From CALMEC01 sp963706315 (GTDB lineage Bacteria > Actinomycetota > Thermoleophilia > Miltoncostaeales > Miltoncostaeaceae), in contig CAVPMA010000015.1 in the NCBI GenBank assembly GCA_963706315.1, forward strand, positions 558,001 through 622,000: a stretch of 64,000 nt of DNA. Reading direction: 5' to 3'. This document shows, one piece after another, positions 43,110 to 51,415 of this stretch (positions are counted from its first letter, which is position 1; each line of letters starts with the position of its first letter). Under the pieces are notes generated by a model. It was not told the DNA's origin and ran no database searches. It was given only the letters and a program-made list of their open reading frames with translations. The position numbers and the translations under genes were made by a program.

Positions 43110-43568
43110 CTACGGCTCCTGCTCTTGGTGTGCGCCGGTCGTCGGAGCTCTTCGGCGCCGCCGGAACACCGCCACCTCGCGGGCGAACGTCGGCGAGAGC
43201 GGGATGCTCATGACCACATCCACAAGCGCGCCGTCGGGATCGGCCACCATGAAGTGGCGCTGGCCGAACTCCTCGTCGCGGAGCTCCTGCACAAACGGCC
43301 GGCCGGCAGACCTGGCCCTGGCATGGACGACGTCGACGTCGGGCACCTCGACCGTGACGATGACCCCTTGGGGCGGGCGGCGAAAGGCTTCGGGCACCGA
43401 GGGATGCTCCCGAAGCACGAGCCCGAGCTGGACCTGGGAGTGCTCGGGCGCGCGCAGAAGCGTGTACCAGCCACTCTCGAAGGTCACCTCGAGGCCGAGA
43501 AGGTCCGCGTAGAACGCTGTGGACTCCTCGATCGCCTCGCAACAGATCACCGGAAAGATGCTGTTCAC
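43110..43568 (-). CDS. VOC (glyoxalase/bleomycin resistance) family protein
   Basis: 152 residues, a single vicinal-oxygen-chelate domain of two beta-alpha-beta-beta-beta units. AIEESTAFYADLLGLEVTFESGWYTLLR is the first unit; HARARSAGRPFVQELRDEEFGQRHFMVADPDGALVDVV is the second, with the common F-v-DPDG motif. Metal ligands typical of glyoxalase I are not complete, so this is probably a binding protein or unknown enzyme. GTG start overlapping the stop of the upstream small gene. Confidence 0.82.
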   Translation of the reverse strand: MNSIFPVICCEAIEESTAFYADLLGLEVTFESGWYTLLRAPEHSQVQLGLVLREHPSVPEAFRRPPQGVIVTVEVPDVDVVHARARSAGRPFVQELRDEEFGQRHFMVADPDGALVDVVMSIPLSPTFAREVAVFRRRRRAPTTGAHQEQEP

Positions 43569-43795
43569 GCGCGTGCTCCATTACTGAGAACAGACCCCGC
43601 GTCGACGGCGCCGGGCTTCACAACCGGCCGCCCTGGCCTGCTGCGATTGGGCGCCCGGCTCATCACCTTGCGCGTCGCCGCGGCTCCCTCGAGGCGCCCG
43701 ACGAATCCGGCGGGCGCCGTTATCTCGCCGTTTGCGACGACCTGGGCGAGGCGATCGAGGATGGCGGCTGCTTCTCGCTGCTCACGCGTCGTCAC
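43565..43795 (-). CDS. Small hypothetical protein upstream of the VOC gene
   Basis: 76 residues. Begins TTREQREAAAILDRLAQVVANG, a probable helix, followed by a short linker and a basic, Pro-rich C-terminus. No family recognised. TACCCT lies 6 nt before the GTG start and the stop overlaps the VOC gene start as GTGA, which together support a two-gene leaderless operon. Confidence 0.5.
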   Translation of the reverse strand: MTTREQREAAAILDRLAQVVANGEITAPAGFVGRLEGAAATRKVMSRAPNRSRPGRPVVKPGAVDAGSVLSNGARA

Positions 43796-43875
43796 GGGCG
43801 GAGGGTAGCGGGTCACAGAGGTGAAACGCGGGGTGGAGCACGCCCGCGGAAGGCAGGCCGATGAGCGCGACGTAG

Positions 43876-44080
43876 TACCGTCGGGCGGATGCCTCGCGCG
43901 CCGGACATGGCCGTCGACCTCGGCACCGCCAACACGCTGGTGTACGTGGCCGCGCGCGGCGTCGTCCTTCGAGCCCTCGGTGCTGGCCATCGACGAGCAC
44001 GCTAACGAGTCGACGCGGTGAGCACCGAGGCCAAGCGTATCTCGCCGATATCAGGGCATCCCGTAAGGAACATGGCAAGC
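43876..44080 (+). pseudogene. Decayed mreB-like gene start
   Basis: The ATG at 43889 opens MPRAPDMAVDLGTANTLVYV, the ATP-binding N-terminus of MreB. After about 25 codons the frame is lost; FEPSVLAIDEHANE (the MreB EPSVVA-D segment) continues in a second frame, and VSTEAKRISPISGHP (MreB VG-EAKRM-GR-P) in a third. A TACCGT hexamer 7 nt before the ATG is the same leaderless promoter layout as intact genes here. The rest of MreB is gone. Confidence 0.65.
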
Positions 44081-44508
44081 AACCTCGCGCCACGGCAAAC
44101 GGACAAGCGAGCAAGTTCGCCTCCCGCGGTGAGCAGCCATGCTCTCGACCGCGATCAACGCGCTCAAGTCCCAGTAAGCTAGCCGGACTCCAAGTGTCGA
44201 CCCGCTCCGACACCGAAACCAACAGCGAGTTATCAACCGCTGAACCGAGCTGCGGCCGTAACGCATCGCCGCGACCTCGGAATCGTCGCCGCCGCCGCGC
44301 TCGCCTCGGGCGACGGGAGACCTGGCGGCGGTGTCTGCGCTGGCCGTGCACCTCCAACGGGAGACGGGCTCGAGGATCGTCGTCGGGGCCCTGTTCGCCA
44401 CGAACTGGCTCGCGCTCGCGCCGGCGCTCCCTGGGGCGGGAATGGCGGCGGCGCCGGTCTGACTAAGGTCCGCCAGGTACCTGCGACCGCAGCAAGGGAG
44501 AGCAACCC
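44081..44508. other. Non-coding or decayed region
   Basis: No intact gene. A plus-strand frame ending at a stop near 44464 reads GDLAAVSALAVHLQRETGSR with an alanine-rich end, which may be a remnant, but I do not recognise it. Confidence 0.4.
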
Positions 44509-45075
44509 ATGAGACCGCTCCGATACTCGATCAACGTCACCCTCGACGGCTGCTGCGATCACCAGGTAATGATCCCGGACGAGGAGTTGCATCGCTATTT
44601 CGCCGACGAGCTGGAACGAGCCGATGCCCTGCTCCTTGGCCGGGTGACCTACGAGATGATGGAGGAAGCGTGGCGGCAGCCGGCGACGGGAACGTGGCCT
44701 GACTGGATGGCTGATTGGATGATCCCCTTCGCCCGGACGATCGACAGGGCGAAGAAGTACGTCGTGTCGGGCACCCTGGACCAAGTCGATTGGAACGCGG
44801 AGCTCGTGCAGGGTGACCTGGAGAAAGCCGTTCAGCAGCTCAAGCGGGAGCCTGGCAGAGGCCTGGCCGTGGGAGGCGTGACCCTCCCGCTGGCCTTGGC
44901 GGAGCTGGGATTGATCGATGAGTACGAGTTCGTCGTGCAGCCCATCGTGGCGGGCCACGGACCGACGTTGTTCGCCGGCCTGAGCGAGCGGCTCGAGCTG
45001 AAGCTCGTGGGGCGCCAGGAGTTCCGGGCGGGGGCGGTCGCTCTGCGCTACCAGCCCACTCGAGTCACGGCGTGA
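44509..45075 (+). CDS. Dihydrofolate reductase / RibD-C domain protein
   Basis: 188 residues, a single RibD C-terminal domain. Conserved parts: LRYSINVTLDGCCDH at the start, ADALLLGRVTYEMM, KKYVVSGTLDQVDWNAELV, GRGLAVGGVTLPLALAELGLIDEYEF and HGPTLFAGL. These NADPH-binding proteins are common in actinobacteria with unknown substrates. AGGGAGAGCAA before the ATG is a fair ribosome site. Confidence 0.88.
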   Translation: MRPLRYSINVTLDGCCDHQVMIPDEELHRYFADELERADALLLGRVTYEMMEEAWRQPATGTWPDWMADWMIPFARTIDRAKKYVVSGTLDQVDWNAELVQGDLEKAVQQLKREPGRGLAVGGVTLPLALAELGLIDEYEFVVQPIVAGHGPTLFAGLSERLELKLVGRQEFRAGAVALRYQPTRVTA

Positions 45076-45455
45076 AGGTCGGCTGCCCCTGGGCACGCGG
45101 CCCGGCAACTCCGCCACAACGCAAGGTCGACACAAGCGTGCCCTCGAACGCCGGTTAGGTTGCGCCGTGCCGGACGGCAAGGCCGGGGCGAGCTGGGAGC
45201 TGACGGACACCGGACGCAGCTGGACCAGCGCTCCGTGGTAGGCGGGTCCGTCGCCCAGCGCAGCTCGCAGTCAGCCGCTCGGTCTCACCGATTCGTCGAG
45301 GGCCGCTACTAGCCGAAGCCCTCTCGCAACCGGGCTGCGCCGTGCATTGCCGGCACAAGCTGGCCGCACCGCCGAATGAGCACGACCTCGTTGAGCACGT
45401 CGCGAGCCCGCAGAGCAACCGCGCGATGAGGGAGTTGAGATTCGCGGCCTGCCAG
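45076..45455. other. Intergenic region, no gene seen
   Basis: 380 bp between a gene end and a converging gene end. Frames are short and without the usual GC3 bias. No hairpin with a T-run was found. Confidence 0.45.
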
Positions 45456-45860
45456 TCAAGGGTGGGCGCGGACCTCCGGTCCGAACCGACTGAACCCAAC
45501 ATGCGGCGCATACACGATCAGGTCTCCGGTTCCGAGCAGGCGCAGCTTCTGCCGGAGCTGTTCGAGCGCCCTTTCGCTCGGCTCCCCATAGATGTCGATC
45601 GAGGACAAGGTGAGGAGGTCGGCGAACCGGGCGAAGCGAGGTCCGGCCACCTCCATGTGGTAGTCGAGCGACGCGGAATCGGCGTGCACGTGCACAACCG
45701 TCATCTGCGTGCCGTCTTCGCTGAAGTAGACGCTGTACGCGACGAGTTGGGGCTCGGCCTCCGAGATGAAGCTGGCCAGCTCTGCGATGGCCTCCTTCAG
45801 CCGCGCGAGGGCTCCCTCCCGCACGTGCGATCTGTCGACGTATATCAGCGGCTGGGACAT
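45456..45860 (-). CDS. Antibiotic-biosynthesis-monooxygenase-like small protein
   Basis: 134 residues. PLIYVDRSHVREGALARLKEA, then LVAYSVYFSEDGTQMTVVHVHADSASLDYHMEV, then a helix and a final strand. The pattern is that of a dimeric alpha/beta-barrel (ABM) protein with its Y-v-F-e-dg-q strand. No catalytic residue can be assigned. TACTCT lies 9 nt before the ATG. Not in an operon. Confidence 0.65.
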   Translation of the reverse strand: MSQPLIYVDRSHVREGALARLKEAIAELASFISEAEPQLVAYSVYFSEDGTQMTVVHVHADSASLDYHMEVAGPRFARFADLLTLSSIDIYGEPSERALEQLRQKLRLLGTGDLIVYAPHVGFSRFGPEVRAHP

Positions 45861-46102
45861 ATCCCGTCGAGAGTAGGCCGATCGCTTGCGCAAGTCGATG
45901 GGGACCTCGTTCCCGTGCTGAGCCCCCGAGACCCCCGGGCGTGCATGTCGGGGGCGGGAGCATGGGCGGGCTCTTTCCTGCCGAAGCCGTCGAAGGGGAA
46001 ATGGCTCCCGCACCGTCCCGCACCGTATTCAGACGCACAACCGCCAATTCGGGAGGGCTTGGCGCGACGAGAGAAACCCCGTTGTTTCCAGGGCTTCTGA
46101 AG

Positions 46103-46175
46103 TGGCGGGACCCAGATTCGAACTGGGGACACCACGATTTTCAGTCGTGTGCTCTACCAACTGAGCTATCCCGCC
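46103..46175 (-). tRNA. tRNA-Phe (GAA)
   Basis: The minus strand folds as a full cloverleaf: acceptor GGCGGGA pairs with TCCCGCC, D arm with AGTTGGTAGAG, anticodon stem CACGA/TCGTG around CTGAAAA (anticodon GAA), and T arm with GTTCGAATC. Discriminator base A; CCA is not encoded. Confidence 0.97.
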
Positions 46176-46244
46176 GGGGCCTGGGAACGGTAGGGGGTTG
46201 GGCCCCCCGATTCAACTCCGGCGCAAGGGGTGGTGACATACTTC

Positions 46245-46940
46245 ATGGCCGGAATGGCGAGTCGCGGTCACATCCTGGTCGTCGACGATGAACGCGCGAT
46301 CCGCCGTCTCCTGCGCCTCTACCTGACCGAGGCGGGCTACACCGTGACCGACGCCGGCGACGGCGGATCGGCCCTCGAGCAGGTGCGTCAGGGGGGCATC
46401 GACCTCGTGCTGCTCGATCTGATGTTGCCCGGCCTCGACGGCCTCGACGTGTGCCGGCGCCTGCGGGAGTTCAACGGCTACATCCCGATCATCATGGTCA
46501 CTGCCCGAGACGACGAGGCGAGCCGAGTCGCCGGCCTCGAGCTCGGCGCCGACGACTACGTCGCCAAGCCGTTCTCCGGCCGTGAGGTCGTCGCGCGCGT
46601 CCGCGCGGTGCTGCGGCGGATCGCGTTGCCCGACGATCCCGAGGCGACGCTCACCGCAGGCGAGGTCACGCTCGTCCCGAGCAGCCGGCAATGCCTGTAC
46701 GCCGGCCGGGAGGTGGACCTCACCCGCCTGGAGTTCGACCTGCTCGCCGAGCTCGCCGCGCACCCGCGCACCGTGTACACGCGGGAGCGGCTCCTCGAGA
46801 AGGTCTGGGGGCACCAGAACCCGGTTGGCGGGAAGACCATCGACGTGCACGTCGCGAACCTCCGCAAGAAGCTCGACGGATGGAACGGCGTGGTCGCGGT
46901 CCGCGGGGTCGGCTACAAGCTCGACCCTGACACGGCGTGA
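46245..46940 (+). CDS. OmpR-family response regulator
   Basis: 231 residues. Receiver domain with acidic pocket VVDDE, phospho-acceptor Asp in LVLLDLMLPG (about residue 58), Thr in IIMVTARD and Lys in YVAKPF. C-terminal winged helix of OmpR/PhoB type (LTRLEFDLLAEL, VYTRERLLEKVWG, KTIDVHVANLRKKL). Phosphorylated by the sensor kinase encoded next. Starts at 46245 or 46254 are both possible. The stop overlaps the kinase start as GTGA. Confidence 0.93.
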   Translation: MAGMASRGHILVVDDERAIRRLLRLYLTEAGYTVTDAGDGGSALEQVRQGGIDLVLLDLMLPGLDGLDVCRRLREFNGYIPIIMVTARDDEASRVAGLELGADDYVAKPFSGREVVARVRAVLRRIALPDDPEATLTAGEVTLVPSSRQCLYAGREVDLTRLEFDLLAELAAHPRTVYTRERLLEKVWGHQNPVGGKTIDVHVANLRKKLDGWNGVVAVRGVGYKLDPDTA

Positions 46941-48295
46941 TGCAACGCCTGCGGCGGTTCGTTTGGCCGGCGAGCTATCGGGGTCGCATCGCCCTCGTCA
47001 TCGCGGTCGCGCTCGTGGTGGTGACGATCGGCGTCCAGGGCGTCATCCGCGGCGTCGTCAACGAGCGGGTGCGGGCCGAGGCGCAGCGGACCCTCCAGGA
47101 TCAGGCGCAGGCGATCGCCGAGGTCGTCGACGACGCCCCGGAGCCGCTGAAGAGCGACCGCGCCGCTGACGCTGCCCGGTACCTGCCCGACACGCGGATC
47201 CTCGTGACGTGGTCGTCGCCCGGCGGCCTCTACTACAACCTGGTCCCGCTCGTCAGGAAGGACGCCGAGGCGACCGCGTCCTCCGGCGATGTCGTGGTGA
47301 AGCTCGAGCGCGGCACCCGCGGGGCCGGACTGTCCGACTGGGTGGTGGTTGGGCTCTTCCTCGTCGGTCTGGTGCTGACGCTCGCGCTGATCTGGGCGCT
47401 CGCCAGCGCGCTCGCTCGCCGGCTGCGGCACCAGGCCGCGGACTTGGCCGCAAGCGCCGAGGCTGTCGCGTCCGGGGATCTCGCGGTGCGGGCGGAGGTC
47501 ACCGAGGACGAGCTCGGTCGGGCGGCCCGGGCGTTCAACCAGATGGCCGAGCGCCTCGCCGAGACCGACGAGCGCCAGCGACGGTTCCTCGCCGATGTCG
47601 CCCACGAGCTTCGCACGCCGGTGACCGCCATCGACGGGTTCGCCGAGGCGCTCGCCGACGGCACCGCGGCCGATCCCGAATCGCGTCAGGAGGCCCTGGG
47701 GTTCATCCGCGACGAGGCCGCCCGGCTGCGGGCGCTGATCGGGGATCTGCGCGAGCTCACGTGGCTCGACCTCGACCCCCCGACCCAACCCCGCCCCGTG
47801 GACTTGGCCGAAGTCGCCAGGGACACGGTCGCGCGGCTGGCGGTCCATGCCGTCGACGCCGGCGTCGAGCTCACCGGCCCGGCCGGCAGCGTCCCGGTCG
47901 AGAGCGACGCCGCGCACATCCGGACGATCCTTTCCAACCTCATCACCAATGGGATCGCGGCGACGCCGCCCGGCGGGCGTGTCGACGTTCGCGCCGGCGC
48001 CGACGGCGCGGTCGCATGGCTCGAGGTCGCCGACACCGGCAGCGGCATCGCGCCGGAGCACCTGCCGCGGATCTTCGACCGGCTCTATCGTGTCGACAGC
48101 GCCCGTTCGCGCGAGTATGGCGGCTCCGGGCTCGGTCTGGCGATTGTGAAGCGGCTGGCCGAGGTGCTCGACGGGGACGTCTCGGTGGTGAGCGCACCCG
48201 GTGAGGGCGCGACGTTCACGGTCCGAATCCCGGTCGGCGCCGGTACGGCCGCCGGGCAACCGACAGCGACACCGACCGGCGGGCCGCCCGCCTGA
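46937..48295 (+). CDS. Sensor histidine kinase
   Basis: 452 residues. Two spans (about 17-38 and 134-158) frame a short extracytoplasmic sensor of about 95 residues; then HAMP (about 160-212), the HisKA dimerisation helix with RRFLADVAHELRTPVTAIDGF (phospho-His near 223) and the HATPase domain with N box SNLITNGI, G1 ADTGSGIAPE and G2 GGSGLGLAI. It pairs with the preceding regulator. The signal is not known. The C-terminus is Thr/Pro/Gly-rich. Confidence 0.93.
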   Translation: MMQRLRRFVWPASYRGRIALVIAVALVVVTIGVQGVIRGVVNERVRAEAQRTLQDQAQAIAEVVDDAPEPLKSDRAADAARYLPDTRILVTWSSPGGLYYNLVPLVRKDAEATASSGDVVVKLERGTRGAGLSDWVVVGLFLVGLVLTLALIWALASALARRLRHQAADLAASAEAVASGDLAVRAEVTEDELGRAARAFNQMAERLAETDERQRRFLADVAHELRTPVTAIDGFAEALADGTAADPESRQEALGFIRDEAARLRALIGDLRELTWLDLDPPTQPRPVDLAEVARDTVARLAVHAVDAGVELTGPAGSVPVESDAAHIRTILSNLITNGIAATPPGGRVDVRAGADGAVAWLEVADTGSGIAPEHLPRIFDRLYRVDSARSREYGGSGLGLAIVKRLAEVLDGDVSVVSAPGEGATFTVRIPVGAGTAAGQPTATPTGGPPA

Positions 48296-48314
48296 TCGAG
48301 GGGGAGAAATGGCG

Positions 48315-49004
48315 ATGGAAGACCGACATGTGCTCTCGAGCCGAAAGGACCACATCGACGAGGAAGTCGCCTTCATCGCCGATGAGTTCCGCCGCGGGTT
48401 CGAAGCCGTCGGGCTGATCGACCGGCCCGCCGTCACCGTCTTCGGCTCCGCGCGCGTGCACGAGGGCGACGAGGTGTACGACCGCGCGCGCGAGCTCGGC
48501 CGGACGCTTGCCCGCGCAGGCTTCGCCGTGGTCACCGGGGGCGGGCCCGGCGTGATGGAGGCGGCGAACCGCGGGTGCCACGAGGAGGGAGGCCTGTCGG
48601 TCGGGTTCAACATCGATCTCCCGCACGAGCAGGCGCTCAACCCCTACGTCCAGCTCGCGCTCGACTTCAAGCACTTCTTCGCCCGCAAGGTCATGCTCGT
48701 GAAGGCTGCGGAGGGGTTCGTGATCTTCCCGGGCGGCTTCGGGACGATGGACGAGCTGTTCGAGTCGCTCACCCTCATCCAGACGGGCAAGGTGGGCCAT
48801 TTCCCCGTGATCCTCTCGGGCCGCCGGTACTGGGCGCCGCTGCTCGAATGGGTCAACCGGGCGATGGTGGGCGTGTACGTGGAGCACGAGGACCTCGATT
48901 TGCTCGAGGTCGCCGATGCCCCGACCGATATCGTCGCGCAGGTGCTCGCCTGCATCCGCCGCGAATGCGCACACGATCTCGGTGCCATCCGCGCGGTCGG
49001 CTGA
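48315..49004 (+). CDS. LOG family protein (TIGR00730)
   Basis: 229 residues. A Rossmann-like nucleotide-binding protein: VTVFGSARVHEGD, VVTGGGPGVMEAANRGCHE and the family motif FPGGFGTMDELFE. Many such proteins are cytokinin-riboside phosphoribohydrolases or nucleotide hydrolases (PpnN-like). I place the start at ATG 48315, 8 nt after GGGGGAG; the in-frame ATG at 48309 is too close to it. It lies 19 nt behind the kinase stop and may share its transcript. Confidence 0.9.
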   Translation: MEDRHVLSSRKDHIDEEVAFIADEFRRGFEAVGLIDRPAVTVFGSARVHEGDEVYDRARELGRTLARAGFAVVTGGGPGVMEAANRGCHEEGGLSVGFNIDLPHEQALNPYVQLALDFKHFFARKVMLVKAAEGFVIFPGGFGTMDELFESLTLIQTGKVGHFPVILSGRRYWAPLLEWVNRAMVGVYVEHEDLDLLEVADAPTDIVAQVLACIRRECAHDLGAIRAVG

Positions 49005-49204
49005 GGCTGGGCCTGCGGGAGGGCTTGTCGCCGCCTCCGTCGCGGTGACGTGCTCGGACGATCTGCACGCGCCCGAAGAAGGCGTGAGCACCATGAGCTG
49101 CCGCGGCTCCTCCGCTGGATTGTCCGCGTGACACGGCCTAGGCTCGTAACACGGGTCCCCCCCACCAACCCGGGATCGGAGCAATCGACGGAAGAGGTGA
49201 GACG

Positions 49205-49618
49205 GTGTCGGCGCTAAGGGGCTTCAAGAACTTCCTCATGCAGGGCGATCTCATCGTGATCGCGATCGGGCTGTCGATCGCGCTCGCGTTCAGCACGCTG
49301 ATCAAGGCGTTCACCGACAGCGTGATCACGCCGCTCGTCAACGCCGCCGGCGGCGGCGGGACAAGCGGGCTCGGCTTTACCGTCAAGGGGCAGCTCGTCA
49401 ACTTCGGCGCCGTCGTGTCCGCCATCATCTACTTCATCATTTTCGTGGCGGTGATCTACTTCCTGATCGTCCTGCCCTACCGGGCATACATGAAGCGGCG
49501 CGGCGAGGTGGTGTTCGGCGAGCCCGAGCCGACCAAGACATGCCCGGAGTGCCTCTCGGATGACCTGCCGGTTGCGGCCGCCAGGTGTCGGCACTGCGCG
49601 AGCCCCATCGCGACGTGA
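49205..49618 (+). CDS. mscL: Large-conductance mechanosensitive channel with C-terminal zinc ribbon
   Basis: 137 residues. Two spans: the N-terminal FKNFLMQGDLIVIAIGLSIALAF-type pore helix and IIYFIIFVAVIYFLIVLPY. They match MscL, the emergency release valve in osmotic downshock. The tail has CPECLSDDL and CRHC, a four-Cys zinc ribbon instead of the plain MscL helix bundle. GTG start with GGAAGAGGTGAG just upstream. Confidence 0.88.
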   Translation: MSALRGFKNFLMQGDLIVIAIGLSIALAFSTLIKAFTDSVITPLVNAAGGGGTSGLGFTVKGQLVNFGAVVSAIIYFIIFVAVIYFLIVLPYRAYMKRRGEVVFGEPEPTKTCPECLSDDLPVAAARCRHCASPIAT

Positions 49619-49686
49619 GGGGCGTCTGACCGAAGATCGGGGCGCTTTCCTGCGAGGGCCAAGGCTTTGTACTGACGCGCCCATCG

Positions 49687-49920
49687 TGGTTCAGGGAGTT
49701 CAAGGCATGGATCTCGAAGGGCAATCTGATCGCGATCGCCGTCGGGTCGATCATCGCACTCGCGTTCGCCGACCTCGCAAGGTGACCTGCGCGCGTCCGT
49801 GAGAAGCCGGCCGAGGACGTCGTCGAGGGCCACGACGCCGGAGCGATCAACGCCCGATCAGCTGACGGCTGGGAGGTCGTCTCCGCCGGCGACGGCGGCG
49901 TGGTGATGAAGAAGCAGGCG
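49687..49920 (+). pseudogene. Broken second mscL start with a DUF4177-like tail
   Basis: WFREFKAWISKGNLIAIAVG followed by SIIALAFADLAR and a TGA matches the first MscL span. In the same frame after the stop comes EKPAEDVVEGH and INARSADGWEVVSAGDGG--VMKK, which resembles DUF4177-type small proteins. It looks like a truncated duplicate of the preceding gene joined to another remnant. No start codon supports translation. Confidence 0.5.
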
Positions 49921-49923
49921 CGA

Positions 49924-50151
49924 TCAATGGCGAGGCGCGGAGGGCGGCTCGCCCTCCGCGTCGCCGGCGTCGCGAATGCCGCGTCTGCGCTGGCTCGCCC
50001 GGACGCCGCCGATCAGCAGGACGCCCAGGACGAGGTACGGGACGCCGAACAGGAACCGGCGCTCGTCGAGCAGGAGCATGAAGAGCACGCCGCCGATCGC
50101 AAAGATCGCACCGAGCGCGTAGCTCAGGATCAGTCCGGTCGTACTGCTCAT
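49924..50151 (-). CDS. Small two-span membrane protein
   Basis: 75 residues. Two spans (about 8-26 and 33-50) and a charged C-terminal tail (RASQRRRGIRDAG). No family recognised. The ATG overlaps the stop of the NifU-like gene (ATGA), so it is translated with it. Confidence 0.65.
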   Translation of the reverse strand: MSSTTGLILSYALGAIFAIGGVLFMLLLDERRFLFGVPYLVLGVLLIGGVRASQRRRGIRDAGDAEGEPPSAPRH

Positions 50152-50417
50152 TCCCCGTAGTGCTCCTCGATCGCGCCGATGACCTGCGGCATGAGGGCGT
50201 CCCACGAGGCCGCGTCGTCCTTCGTGACGCTCACGAAGTCCGCGGCGAGGAAGACGTTCGTGATCCCGCCGAGCGCGAAGATCCGGGCGCCGAGCGGCGA
50301 ATCCGCGGGGTCCGAGCCCTCACGGAACGTCTCGCTGCGTCTGTCCGTCGCGTGGCGATCGAGGGTGAACTTGAGGGCGTTGGGGTTGGGCGTTGGCTGC
50401 GGGCTGACTTCGACCAC
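50148..50417 (-). CDS. NifU N-terminal (Nfu-N) scaffold domain protein
   Basis: 89 residues, the Scaffold protein Nfu/NifU N-terminal domain: QPTPNPNALKFTLDR, a segment with DSPLGARIFALGGITNVFLAADFVSVTK, and W--L---V---I. The Cys-bearing Nfu C-domain is missing, so it likely assists Fe-S assembly without holding a cluster. GTG start with a GAGAGGA ribosome site. Confidence 0.88.
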   Translation of the reverse strand: MVEVSPQPTPNPNALKFTLDRHATDRRSETFREGSDPADSPLGARIFALGGITNVFLAADFVSVTKDDAASWDALMPQVIGAIEEHYGE

Positions 50418-50530
50418 GGGTTCCTCTCACGAAACGGTTGTCACAATATGCATAAGTTTGTGGCGCGAGCTGCCGATACGGGTTGTACAGGGTCCCAGAC
50501 CGGGGCCCCCGGTTGCAGGGAGGGAACGCC

Positions 50531-50722
50531 ATGGCGATCCCCAACGATCCGAAGACCCGACGCCACGCTGCCCCCCGCACTGTCGCGCTGCAAGCTCCAG
50601 ATCTCTGCTTGTGGTGTTTCGGTTCGGGAAGCTACCTGGAGGCGCTCGACGGCGACCGGCCGCACGAGTACGTCCCGGTGATCTGCGACAGCTGCGAGGG
50701 CTCTGGACACCGCCGCCGCTGA
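50531..50722 (+). CDS. Small DnaJ-type zinc-ribbon protein
   Basis: 63 residues. Two CxxCxGxG-like knuckles, LCLWCFGSGSYLE and VICDSCEGSGHRR, can bind one zinc ion. The N-terminal 20 residues are basic and unstructured. A GGGAGGGA ribosome site lies 5 nt before the ATG at 50531. Function unknown; similar fingers bind unfolded protein or RNA. Confidence 0.75.
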   Translation: MAIPNDPKTRRHAAPRTVALQAPDLCLWCFGSGSYLEALDGDRPHEYVPVICDSCEGSGHRRR

Positions 50723-50810
50723 CGGCGTCGCCGGTCAGATCGCGGACCGTCGCCTGTTCGGCTCGCCGAGCCGTTCACGGTGCTCGCGGTGGTGCACTAG
50801 GATCGCCGCC

Positions 50811-51368
50811 GTGCCCGCACCAGACGATCGCGCCCGCCTGCTCACCCTCCTGCGCGAACGTGCGCTGATGCGTGAATCGGTCGTGCTCGCGTCGGGCAAG
50901 CGTTCCTCGTTCTACTTCGACGCCCGCCAGGTTCTGCTCGACCCGGAGGGGGCTGAGCTCGCCGGCCGACTCGGGTACGACGCGCTCCGCGAGCATGAAC
51001 TCGCGGCCGTCGGCGGCCTGACATCCGGCGCCGATCCCCTCGTGTGCGCGATCAGCGCCGCGGCGTGGATCGCCGGACGCCGGTGGAACGGTTTCTTCGT
51101 CCGCAAGGAGGCGAAGAAGCACGGGCTCCAGAACTGGATCGAGGGGCCGTTCATCGAGGAGGGCACTCCCGTCGCGATCGTCGACGACACCCTCACGACC
51201 GGGGGTTCCGTCATCGACGCGATCCACAAGGCCCGGAAGGCGGGAGCCGTCGTCGTGGCCGCGCTGGTCGTGATCGACCGCGAGGAGGGTGGCCGGGAGG
51301 CCATCGAGGCGGAGCTCGACGGAGCTCCACTTCATGCGCTGTTCGATGCATCGGAGCTGCTTGGATAG
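50811..51368 (+). CDS. pyrE: Orotate phosphoribosyltransferase
   Basis: 185 residues. Makes orotidine monophosphate from orotate and PRPP. The PRPP motif is VAIVDDTLTTGGSVIDAI (about 123-140); FVRKEAKKHGLQNWIEG is the catalytic loop with its Lys residues, and GGLTSGADPLVCAIS binds substrate. The GTG start has TAGGAT 7 nt upstream and no ribosome site, so leaderless. Other pyr genes are not in the window. Confidence 0.93.
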   Translation: MPAPDDRARLLTLLRERALMRESVVLASGKRSSFYFDARQVLLDPEGAELAGRLGYDALREHELAAVGGLTSGADPLVCAISAAAWIAGRRWNGFFVRKEAKKHGLQNWIEGPFIEEGTPVAIVDDTLTTGGSVIDAIHKARKAGAVVVAALVVIDREEGGREAIEAELDGAPLHALFDASELLG

Positions 51369-51415
51369 CATCACGCCAGTCGTCGTGACAACACCGTCCC
51401 GCATTGGGGGAGCAG

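Noticed and set aside
43821..44021. A 66-codon plus-strand ORF
   Set aside because: Only its last 18 or so codons resemble protein (the MreB EPSV segment); the beginning is an out-of-frame reading of the mreB remnant, so it is not a gene.
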